A DNA stretch of 15,914 nucleotides. Source: JANXLS01 sp037129555. Its GTDB lineage: Bacteria; Planctomycetota; SZUA-567; H5-PLA8. The position numbers and the translations under genes were made by a program. Below are positions 7,121-14,700 of this stretch, in pieces (positions within the stretch are counted from its first letter, which is position 1; each line of letters opens with the position of its first letter). The stretch lies in contig JBAXUS010000145.1 in the NCBI GenBank assembly GCA_037129555.1, positions 1-15,914 of the forward strand, given 5' to 3'. The notes under the pieces are model-generated. The model saw only the letters and a list, made by a program, of their open reading frames with translations. It did not search any database and had not been told where the DNA came from.

Positions 7121-7777
7121 TTAAGCGAACCCTTCCCACAAGCGGTATCCGCCCTTGAACGCGTTGGCGTTGTCGCCCATGCGACTGCCTTCCGGAAGGA
7201 CTTTCAGCTTCTTCGCATTGCCGCCACCGAGGACGACGTAATCAGCAACCAGCGCGGCTTTCAAGCGATTGCAGACATCGCCGACATTGGTTTCCCACTT
7301 CTTTCGGCCCATGCGATCAATGCCGCGCAACCCCACGTAATCTTCGAACGTCTTCTTCTTTTTATACGGCAAGTGAGCGAGTTCCAACGGAATGATCGTC
7401 TTGTCGATGATCAGCGCGGAGCCGAGGCCCGTGCCGAGTCCCAGGAACAGCATGCGTCCACCTTCATAGCTGCCGAGCGCCTGAAGTGCGGCGTCGTTGA
7501 TGATCTTGACAGGCTTGCCGAACGCCACGGCGAAATCAAAGCCGACCCAGCCGGTATGCAGATTCTTCGGTTCCAGCAACGGCTTGTCGTCGATCACAGG
7601 GCCGGGGTAGCCGATGGAGATACTTTCGTATTCCCAATCTTTCGAGAGTTCTTTGATCCCATCGACCATCGCTTGCGGCGTCAGGCCGGGACCGGAAGGC
7701 AGCTTGCGGACTTCTTCATGTCCGGTTGCCAGAATTTTGACGTTTGTTCCGCCGATGTCGATCACCAGAATGTTCAT
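7121..7777 (-). CDS. ROK-family sugar kinase, polyphosphate-glucokinase-like
   Basis: A 218-residue protein of the actin-like kinase fold. It shows the phosphate-1 motif DIGGTN (7-12), IINDAALQALG (92-102) with D95 as probable catalytic base, the phosphate-2 motif FLGLGTGLGSALI (111-123), ELAH (132-135) matching the sugar-contacting ExGH region, and VVLGGGNAKKL (181-191). It is shorter than typical ROK glucokinases (about 300 residues) and lacks the Cys-rich zinc motif. It resembles the compact group annotated as polyphosphate glucokinase, which phosphorylates glucose with polyphosphate or ATP. The phosphate donor is inference. ATG 7777 is chosen because GGGAG lies about 10 bases upstream and the motif then starts at residue 7, as in relatives; an upstream alternative at 7810 adds 11 residues. 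Confidence 0.85.
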   Translation of the reverse strand: MNILVIDIGGTNVKILATGHEEVRKLPSGPGLTPQAMVDGIKELSKDWEYESISIGYPGPVIDDKPLLEPKNLHTGWVGFDFAVAFGKPVKIINDAALQALGSYEGGRMLFLGLGTGLGSALIIDKTIIPLELAHLPYKKKKTFEDYVGLRGIDRMGRKKWETNVGDVCNRLKAALVADYVVLGGGNAKKLKVLPEGSRMGDNANAFKGGYRLWEGFA

Positions 7778-7932
7778 GACCTGTCTCCCAAATAGTAAGG
7801 TTGGACTCATTCACGATCGATTCGTGTCGGCTCGACCGCGAAAGCACGGATGAAAATGATACATAAAGTGTCGTGTGAACGATGCGAAAAAACAAGCGCA
7901 AAAACGAATTGTGCGGGAACTTGCGGACGTAC

Positions 7933-7961
7933 TTGTCAACTTTCCGAAAATTGTTTATGAT
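7933..7961 (+). promoter_or_regulatory. Sigma70-like promoter of the zinc-ribbon/ABC operon
   Basis: TTGTCA (7933-7938), a 17-base spacer and TATGAT (7956-7961) match consensus at five of six positions in each box. The next gene starts at 8027 behind a GAGGGG ribosome site, giving a leader of roughly 60 bases. Confidence 0.7.
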
Positions 7962-8026
7962 GTTTTACTCAACATGATCATAGTGCGCAGGACGCCGTGA
8001 AGTGTCTGTTTTTAGAGGGGATTCGT

Positions 8027-8434
8027 ATGGCTATTGAAGTCAAGATTCTGTGCAGCGATTGCGGTACGGTCACCGAAAAACGGCTGCGCGCGGACGACAA
8101 GGAAATTGTCTGCCCCGAATGCCGGCGCAACATGCCCAACCTGGCCAAAGAAGAATACCGCGACGTCGCGAAGACGTTGAGCGGCCAGATGTGGATGGGT
8201 GTGGTCGCGTTGTTGTTTGCGATTGGCGCAGCGGTCCTGCTGGTCCTATATGTCGGACAGCCCACAACCTGGGTGTCGACGGACAATCCGGACTACGTCA
8301 AGCGTATGGAAAAAGTCGGCTTGTCGCGCACGGCTGATACGTCGATGTTTTTTTATGGCGCGGCTGGCTGCATTGTTTTGTGCGGTGTGTTCGGCGTATT
8401 GAGCTCGCGCAAGCGCTACGTCGTCGAGTTCTAA
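8027..8434 (+). CDS. Small zinc-ribbon protein with two membrane helices
   Basis: A 135-residue protein. The N-terminal zinc ribbon has CSDC (9-12) and CPEC (29-32), which should bind one metal ion in the cytoplasm. Two hydrophobic helices follow, about 53-75 and 106-125, and the tail is SSRKRYVVEF. ATG 8027 is preferred because GAGGGG sits 7 bases upstream; an earlier ATG at 7997 has no such site. I do not recognise a named family. It precedes the ABC transporter genes by 95 bases on the same strand and may share their transcript, so a role in sensing or assembling the transporter is possible, but nothing in the sequence proves it. Confidence 0.75.
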   Translation: MAIEVKILCSDCGTVTEKRLRADDKEIVCPECRRNMPNLAKEEYRDVAKTLSGQMWMGVVALLFAIGAAVLLVLYVGQPTTWVSTDNPDYVKRMEKVGLSRTADTSMFFYGAAGCIVLCGVFGVLSSRKRYVVEF

Positions 8435-8451
8435 ACAGGACGGATCATCTC

Positions 8452-8480
8452 CCGCCACACGTCGTCTGAATGGCGGTTTT
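8452..8480 (+). terminator. Weak hairpin with T-run after the zinc-ribbon gene
   Basis: CCGCCA (8452-8457) pairs with TGGCGG (8471-8476) across a 13-base loop and is followed by TTTT and a further T-rich tract. A six-pair stem with a long loop is weak. It could partly reduce transcription into the ABC genes rather than end it. Confidence 0.35.
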
Positions 8481-8529
8481 GGTTTATTAAAAAAAAATAA
8501 CGCTGTAGCCAAAAGGACATTTGGAGACT

Positions 8530-9510
8530 ATGGCAAACACGATGTCAGACAGTGCGATTCGGGCTGCCGGGCTGGGCATGACGTACAGTCCGGGGTTGTT
8601 TCAGGCGAAAAAAATCGGATTGCAGGATCTCGATTTGGACGTGCCGAAAGGGAGCATCTACGGCTACCTCGGCCAGAACGGCGCGGGTAAAACCACCACC
8701 ATAAAAATCCTGACCGGCCTGCAATTCTCGACGACCGGAAGTGCGTGGATTTTCGGCGGGAACGTGCTTGAAAGCGCCACGCGCAAGCACATCGGATTCA
8801 TGCCCGAAAACCCCTATTTCTATGAGTACCTTTCCGCGGACGAAACGCTCGATTTCTACGGCAAATTGTCCGGCATGGACCGCGCCTCCCGCAAGCGCCG
8901 CACCGACGAATTGCTCAACGAATTTGGATTGAATCATGCCCGCAGTGTCAACATGCGCAATTATTCAAAAGGCATGCGCCAGCGGTTGGGACTGGCTCAG
9001 GCGATGCTGCATTCGCCGCAGCTCGTGATCCTCGATGAACCCATGTCCGGCCTCGACCCAATGGGCCGGCGCGATGTCCGCAACGCGATTCTGCGCATGC
9101 GCGACAACGGCCAGACGGTGTTTTTCAGTTCCCATATTCTCGGCGATGTCGAAGAAATCTGCGACCGCGTCTGCGTCTTGAACCAAGGTAAAAAAGTCGC
9201 CGAAGGCCCCATCGCGTCGCTGCTTACTAACAAGATTGTTGAAGTCAAACTGACGTTCACTGGCGTCTCAAAAGACGGTCACGCGGACGTTGTGAAACTC
9301 GCGACGCGGCAATGGCACGACGGTGTGCAGTATCATGTGCTGGTCGATTCCGAAGAAAAAGCCGCGCGAGTCAGTGACCTGCTTCAGAAGGAAGGCGCGG
9401 TGTTGCGCGCGCTCGTTCCGCACAAAGAATCGCTCGAAGAATACTTCGTCCGCGTCACCATGGCGGGTGGCGGGGCCGGGCCGGAATATTCGGTAAACCA
9501 AACGAAGTAA
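8530..9510 (+). CDS. ABC transporter ATP-binding protein
   Basis: A 326-residue ATPase subunit that would drive export or membrane work together with the permease encoded next. It shows Walker A GQNGAGKT (48-55), a Q-loop region where FMPENPYFYEYL replaces Gln with Glu as in some ABC-2 systems, signature YSKGMRQRLGLAQ (145-157), Walker B LVILDEP (165-171) and H-loop SSH (200-202). The roughly 100 residues after the ATPase core form a regulatory tail common in ABC-2 ATPases. I use ATG 8530, with GGAG close upstream at 8523; a TTG at 8521 and an ATG at 8542 are alternatives. The permease gene starts 19 bases after the stop. Substrate is unknown. Confidence 0.93.
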   Translation: MANTMSDSAIRAAGLGMTYSPGLFQAKKIGLQDLDLDVPKGSIYGYLGQNGAGKTTTIKILTGLQFSTTGSAWIFGGNVLESATRKHIGFMPENPYFYEYLSADETLDFYGKLSGMDRASRKRRTDELLNEFGLNHARSVNMRNYSKGMRQRLGLAQAMLHSPQLVILDEPMSGLDPMGRRDVRNAILRMRDNGQTVFFSSHILGDVEEICDRVCVLNQGKKVAEGPIASLLTNKIVEVKLTFTGVSKDGHADVVKLATRQWHDGVQYHVLVDSEEKAARVSDLLQKEGAVLRALVPHKESLEEYFVRVTMAGGGAGPEYSVNQTK

Positions 9511-9529
9511 CAAGTCTGAAGGACTTCAT

Positions 9530-10333
9530 ATGATTACATTCGACATCGCATTGAACACGTTTCGAGAGGCCGTCCGCGACAAGATTCTGTACGTCTTGTT
9601 CGCGTTCGGTGTGTTGTTGATTTTGGCGTCGAAAGCGATCGGCTACGTGAGCTTTGGTCAGGACTTCAAAATCATGGCCGACATGGGCCTGACCGCAATC
9701 TGGATGTTCTCTGGCATGGTCTCGATTTTCGTTGGGACGGGATTGATCTACAAGGAAATCGACAAAAGAACGATCTACACGATCCTCTCGAAGCCCGCCG
9801 AACGCTGGCAATTTTTGCTGGGAAAATACCTGGGATTGGCGCTGACGACATTGGTCAACATGGCGTTTTTGAGCGCCGCGTTTTTCGCGTACATGTGGTT
9901 CTCCGGTGCACCCGTGACCATCGCGTTGGTGCAGGCTTTGATGCTGACGTTCGTCGAAATGCTGGTCATCACCGCCGTCGCCATTTTCTTCAGCTCCGCC
10001 AGCACACCGATTCTCTCGGCGATCTTCACGACGATCATTTTCTTTTTCGGCCAATTGACCAAATGGATCGTCGATTTGTCGGTTGTCATGCAGGGTTCGG
10101 TGGACAGCCCCGAAGCCAAGGCGCGGGCGCAGTACGTCGGTGGGTTGCTCTATAAGCTGTATCTCATTCTTCCTAACCTGCACAATTTCAACATTCGGCA
10201 GGACGCGGTTCATGCCGATCCCGGCGAGTACATTCACCTGAATGAAATGCTGCCATTGACGCTGTACGGAATCGCGTACGCGGCGGCGGTCCTGATGATT
10301 TCCCATCTCGTTTTCTCGCGAAGGAATTTTTAA
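9530..10333 (+). CDS. ABC-2 type transporter permease
   Basis: A 267-residue integral membrane protein with about six hydrophobic segments (near 18-38, 50-72, 100-122, 130-155, 160-182 and 245-262). The loop KEIDKRTIYTILSKPAERWQ (about 75-94) is characteristic of ABC-2 permeases of the NosY/YtrF-like sort and is where the ATPase is expected to couple. A long hydrophilic loop (about 190-240) with many charged residues may face the periplasm. The gene has GAAGGA 6 bases before ATG. It follows the ATPase by 19 bases and precedes the carbonic anhydrase-like gene by 6, so all three should be one transcription unit. Its transported substrate cannot be read from the sequence. Confidence 0.9.
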   Translation: MITFDIALNTFREAVRDKILYVLFAFGVLLILASKAIGYVSFGQDFKIMADMGLTAIWMFSGMVSIFVGTGLIYKEIDKRTIYTILSKPAERWQFLLGKYLGLALTTLVNMAFLSAAFFAYMWFSGAPVTIALVQALMLTFVEMLVITAVAIFFSSASTPILSAIFTTIIFFFGQLTKWIVDLSVVMQGSVDSPEAKARAQYVGGLLYKLYLILPNLHNFNIRQDAVHADPGEYIHLNEMLPLTLYGIAYAAAVLMISHLVFSRRNF

Positions 10334-10339
10334 TTCAAT

Positions 10340-10912
10340 ATGCCGACGCCTCCGCACATCGACCTGCCCTATCCTGACGAGCATGTGGACATCGACGCCA
10401 TTTTCTCCGATCCGGAAATCGATCCCAGCGCGTGGATCGCTCCGAACGCGTCGATCAATGGCCGCGTGAAAATCGGTCCGCGCGCGACGGTATGGTTCAA
10501 TTGTGTCCTGCGCGGCGATGGCGAACACATTGAAGTTGGCGAAGAAACCAACATTCAAGACGGCAGCATTTTGCACGTCGATTTCGGCTACCCGTGCATT
10601 CTAGGTAAACGCGTCACGCTCGGACACAATGCGATTGTCCACGGTTCAGTCGTCAAAGACGGCGCGCTGATTGGCATCGCCGCGACGGTCTTGAGCCGCT
10701 GTGAAATCGGCGAGGGCGCATTGATCGCCGCAGGTGCCGTGGTCCTCGAAGGCACCATCGTTCCGCCTCATACGCTGTGGACCGGCTGTCCCGCAAAACA
10801 GGTGAAGGAACTGACGCCCGCGCAACGCGAGCGACTCGCGATGACGTACAAACATTACGTCAACAACGGCGCGGTGTATCGCGCACGCGATTGTAAAACG
10901 ATTGTAAGTTAA
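10340..10912 (+). CDS. Gamma-class carbonic anhydrase family protein
   Basis: A 190-residue left-handed beta-helix protein with hexapeptide repeats. The three metal ligands are H79 (LHVD), H96 (GHNA) and H101 (VHG), with the 17 and 5 residue spacing seen in short YrdA/PaaY-type members. RGD at 58-60 and the CPAKQVKEL motif (150-158) at the start of the C-terminal helix also fit. The family includes CO2 hydratases and many proteins of unproven activity. Short members lack the acidic-loop Glu of the archaeal Cam enzyme, so catalysis is not certain. The ATG lies 6 bases after the permease stop, which links it to the ABC operon, although I see no mechanistic reason. The N-terminal 25 residues are longer than in YrdA and carry PYPDEHVDID. 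Confidence 0.9.
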   Translation: MPTPPHIDLPYPDEHVDIDAIFSDPEIDPSAWIAPNASINGRVKIGPRATVWFNCVLRGDGEHIEVGEETNIQDGSILHVDFGYPCILGKRVTLGHNAIVHGSVVKDGALIGIAATVLSRCEIGEGALIAAGAVVLEGTIVPPHTLWTGCPAKQVKELTPAQRERLAMTYKHYVNNGAVYRARDCKTIVS

Positions 10913-10918
10913 AATAAT
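10891..10918 (+). promoter_or_regulatory. Possible promoter of the CxxCH protein gene
   Basis: TTGTAA (10891-10896), a 16-base spacer and AATAAT (10913-10918) overlap the end of the carbonic anhydrase-like gene. The next gene starts at 10995 with a perfect AGGAGG 8 bases upstream. The nine-base unit cgattgtaa occurs twice here, 11 bases apart, about one helical turn. Confidence 0.4.
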
Positions 10919-10994
10919 CGTCGAAATTCAATCCTGGAACGACCGTCTACCTCTTCGTTGAAAGTCCACATTTCTTTTCAAGGAGGGAACGTTC

Positions 10995-11651
10995 ATGCGT
11001 ATCGCAACATTGTCAGTTTTGGCCATACTGTTGACGCTTTCATTGTGCCGATTCACTCACGCCGGGGAGGCTGTGGCAGTTGCCGCAAAGCCTGCTGATG
11101 CCGTGGTGAAATGGCAGGATTCCGAGGCCGGACAATTTGTATTTTTCGCTGTGCTCGAAGGCCTTTATCGCGACGGCGTGTCCAACGAAATCGTGGATTT
11201 GATCATTGATCCTCCGCGCGATATGGACAACAAAATCAAACACACGTTCGTGATTCAGTGCGAAATCTGTCACGCGGCATACGAAGCATTCGTGCTCTAC
11301 CGCCGGCGTCAAACGTTTCAGTTGAGCGCCGGGCGTGACACACTCGGCAAAGGTGCGGATGTCAAAATCGTGGAGAACTTAAAGGGCGACGCACCAAAGC
11401 GCGTTTTCGCGCTGGGAGCGCTGATACGTCCGTGGATCATGGCGCGAGTGGAACTGACCAAGCTATCGCGCGAGAAGCAAGAAGAGCTGATGAAAACGCT
11501 GGTGGCATTCAAGAAGGATGCTGGCATGAAATTAGGAAAGCTCCGTCGAGATGATCCTCTGTACAACGACTGGAATTTTTACGGCAGTTGCCAGGCGTGT
11601 GAAGCAGCCACGGAAATCAGTCGGAACATACAGAAGAACCAACCGAAGTAG
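10995..11651 (+). CDS. Secreted protein with CxxCH and CxxC motifs, unknown function
   Basis: A 218-residue protein with a clear signal peptide (1-23, ending FTHA) and therefore exported. It carries CEICH (89-93), which has the form of a heme c attachment site, and CQAC (199-202) near the C-terminus. The four cysteines could instead bind a metal ion or form disulfides. The surrounding residues (HTFVIQ before, AAYEAFVLYRR after) are not typical of a cytochrome, and no distal Met or His ligand stands out. A Lys/Glu-rich helical region spans about 150-190. I do not recognise the family. AGGAGG at 10981 with 8-base spacing fixes the start. It follows the ABC/carbonic anhydrase genes by 82 bases and probably has its own promoter. 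Confidence 0.75.
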   Translation: MRIATLSVLAILLTLSLCRFTHAGEAVAVAAKPADAVVKWQDSEAGQFVFFAVLEGLYRDGVSNEIVDLIIDPPRDMDNKIKHTFVIQCEICHAAYEAFVLYRRRQTFQLSAGRDTLGKGADVKIVENLKGDAPKRVFALGALIRPWIMARVELTKLSREKQEELMKTLVAFKKDAGMKLGKLRRDDPLYNDWNFYGSCQACEAATEISRNIQKNQPK

Positions 11652-11663
11652 AAATTTGAGTGA

Positions 11664-11701
11664 GCGCATGCAACGGCGAGCGATGACGCGGTTGCATGCG
11701 C
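11664..11701. terminator. Hairpin between converging genes
   Basis: An 11-pair perfect stem (11664-11674 with 11691-11701) encloses a 16-base loop. It lies 12 bases after the CxxCH gene stop and directly beside the kinase stop codon. The plus-strand tail is pyrimidine-rich but has only short T-runs, and the minus-strand side has none, so it may end transcription poorly or act mainly as a barrier or RNA-stabilising structure. Confidence 0.55.
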
Positions 11702-11702
11702 C

Positions 11703-14700
11703 CTACTTCTTCCCTTTGTCCAAGAAAATTGACGGTCGCGATTTCTTGGGATCGTCCGATTCGCTCCGCCCAAAATCACCGAGTGGTTTCGCATCTTCTT
11801 TCTTGATGAATCCCGAGACCGGCGAGAATCCCGACGCAGGCCCGCCCGGCGCGACGGGCTTGCGGAATTGAGCGGTCAGTGCCGAGAGCGGGTCGTTCGA
11901 CAGCAGCTCCCATTCAATGTCCCACACACGCAAAAAACGATCTTCCGATCCCGTCAAGAGTGTGCAACCGTCGGGGCTCAGTGCGAGTGCTGCGATACCT
12001 TTTGTGTGCAGGCAAAACGAATGCACGAGCCGCCCGGTTGTCGCTTCCCAGACTTTGACCTGCGAGTCCGGACCTTCCAAGCCGCCCGAAAAAATGAAGC
12101 GCGAATCGGGACTCAACACGATCGCATTAAAACGCGAAACGCCGTCTCGCGCGGACCAAATGCACTGACCGTTTTCTGCATTCCAGAGGCGCAATGTTTT
12201 GTCTTCGCCGGCCGTCAGAAAGTGGGGCTTGTCCGGAAAAACAGCGATGTCCAAAATCGCGCCTGAATGCCCCGGAAATTCGCGCACACATTTTCCCAGG
12301 ACCACCGACCACAACACCACCGCACCATCGCATCCGCCCACGATCAGCGACCGACCATCCGGCATGAATTTCACCGCATACAACGGTTCGGCGGAATCGT
12401 CTTTTTCAAATGTCTTAACGCAGCGGGCCGATGCAATGTCCCACAATTTCACCGAGCCATCCGTGCTTACTGTCGCAGCCAATCGGTTGTCACGCGACAC
12501 CGCGATGCCTGTCGCTTCGTTGGTGTGTCCCTGCAAAGAATGCTTGATCGTCCCGGCGGAAACGTCCCAAATTGCCGCCGAATAATCCGAACTCGCCGAG
12601 ACCATCACACTGCCGTCCGACGTGAGTTCGAAGTTCTCAACGGTCAGTTTGTGTCCTTCAAGAGTGCGTACAAATCCGCCGCTCGAAAGGTCCCACGCGC
12701 CGATGAATTTATCGTTTCGTCCCAGGGTCAGCGCGCGCGTTTCGTGCGCCGTGAACGCGACCGCGCGAATGCCCGTCGCGTGCCGCCCCTCAATTTCGCT
12801 GTGCAGATATGCGGCCGCAACATTTTTCAGCGGCAGCTTTTGCGTCAGCCGTGCATTCAATTCCAGCGCACGAGGATCGCGTTCGTAGCCCGCTATTTTT
12901 CGCGCACGTTTCAACGCGGCATACGACGCCGCATACTGCGCACTCTCATAAGCCGCCAGCGCCTCGTTCACATGTTGCTTGAACTGACGACTGGCCGTCT
13001 GCGATGAATCTTGACTTTCCACCCTACACACATGCAGCGCGGCGGCGTACAGATCCGATGATTTTGCGTCGCGCGTATACCGGTCCAATTCCAATTTCCA
13101 CAGGCGCAACGGTTGGCCCAAATGCTCGGACGCGCCCGAAATGAGCGTCCCGCCGTCCGGGGTCACACCGAGCGCGTTCACCGAACCTTGATGTCCCTTT
13201 AATGTCCGCAGGCAGCGTCCGGTTTCAACGTCCCACATGCGCACCGTGTTGTCGTCGCCGCCGGAAAATAAAAACCGCCCACTCGGATGCAAGGCCAGCG
13301 CGTTCACGTTCGAGCGATGGCCGTGAAAGGCCAACGCGCACGGATTCAACTCGCCCCGGGACACCGCGCTACAATCCCATTTAAGTATCCGCCCGTTCGC
13401 GCCTGCTGAAAATAAAAATGCGCCGTCGAGTGAAAACGCGAGCGCGCGCACCGGCGTCAACGCGTTCCTTAACACCGCTCCGGCGTTTCCGGATGGCAAT
13501 TCCCAAAAGCGGATCGTCGCATCGTTTCCGCCTGAGACCAGGCACGACATGGACGGTGAAAACGCGACCGCGCAGCCGGTCTCGTCGTGCCCCCACAACG
13601 TTCGGATTTGTGTACCGTTGGCCAGTTCCCAAATACGCACCGACTTGTCGCTGCCGGTCGTCGCAGCTGCCGTGCCGTCGCGCGTCACTGCCAGCGCGGC
13701 AATCGATCCGATGTGGCCTTTTCCGTAGAACGTCTTGATTTCCAATCCCGTTTCAAGCGACCATGCGTGCAACACCGTATCGTCGCCACCGCCGAGCAGT
13801 TGCTTGCCATCGGGCGTGACAGCAATGCTCAGGATATCCTTCGTCGCACCTTTATACGTTGCGAGCAACTCGCCCATAGGAAGTGCGAAACGGCAGAGGG
13901 TGTTTTGGGTGTCATCTGAAAATAAGCTGCGCCCGTCCGTAGCAACAGCAAATGCCCGCACCGAACCGACGCGCTTTTCTATCGTGCGGATGAATCCGAT
14001 GTTAGGATATAGACAGCGTCCGGCAACTGACCGCTCACACGTCCGCGCGTGTTCAGCACCGCGTTTCGCCGCGCTGTCGCCCGGATTAAGTGCGAGTGCT
14101 TTCGCGTACGCATCGTCAGCCTCGCGGTAGCGTTCAAGTGCTAGCAACGAATGTCCCAGCGAGCGCCACGCAACCGCGTCGGTCGCGAGCGCGGGGTCCG
14201 TGAGCGCTTCGCGAAACGATCGTGCGGCAGCATCGGCGTCACACGTTTCGAGTTGCAATGATCCCAGCAACAACAGCGCTTTGCGGTTCGTTTTCGCGGC
14301 CTCGCGCAAGCGCAGCTCGGCTTCAAAATCAGATAATGTGCCCGAGCGAAATTCAATCAATGCGCTGTTGTAAATCGATTCCGCGTGGCGCGGATCCAAC
14401 GCGAGCGCTTCTTTCCAAGCGGCCTCCGCCTGCGTCGGTTGCCCCAAATCCCACATCGACACCGCGCGGTTATTCAACGCCGACGCGCGCGACTCCGCCA
14501 CCTCCGGCACCAAACGCGGCAGCAGTTCGCCGGAAAGAAAAGCATACGCGTCAGCGAGCGCCCGACGCATATCACCCAACGTCTGCGGGCGGTCTGCCGG
14601 ATTTTTAGCGAGACACTTCAGCGCCAATTCCGCGAGCGGTGCCGGGACGTCCGAGCGGTACGTTCGCGGGTCCGCAGGCTTCACAGAAAGATGCCGCGCG

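Noticed and set aside
9455..10576. Minus-strand open frame of 373 codons opposite the permease
   Set aside because: It is a shadow of the permease and carbonic anhydrase genes, with His/Arg/Asp-rich composition typical of antisense frames.
12267..13007. Plus-strand open frame of 246 codons opposite the WD40 region
   Set aside because: It is the antisense of a repetitive, GC-rich gene and has no recognisable domain.
11703..13990. Periodic repeats in DNA considered as a CRISPR or tandem repeat array
   Set aside because: The periodicity is explained by WD40 protein repeats; the DNA copies are too divergent and not spacer-like.
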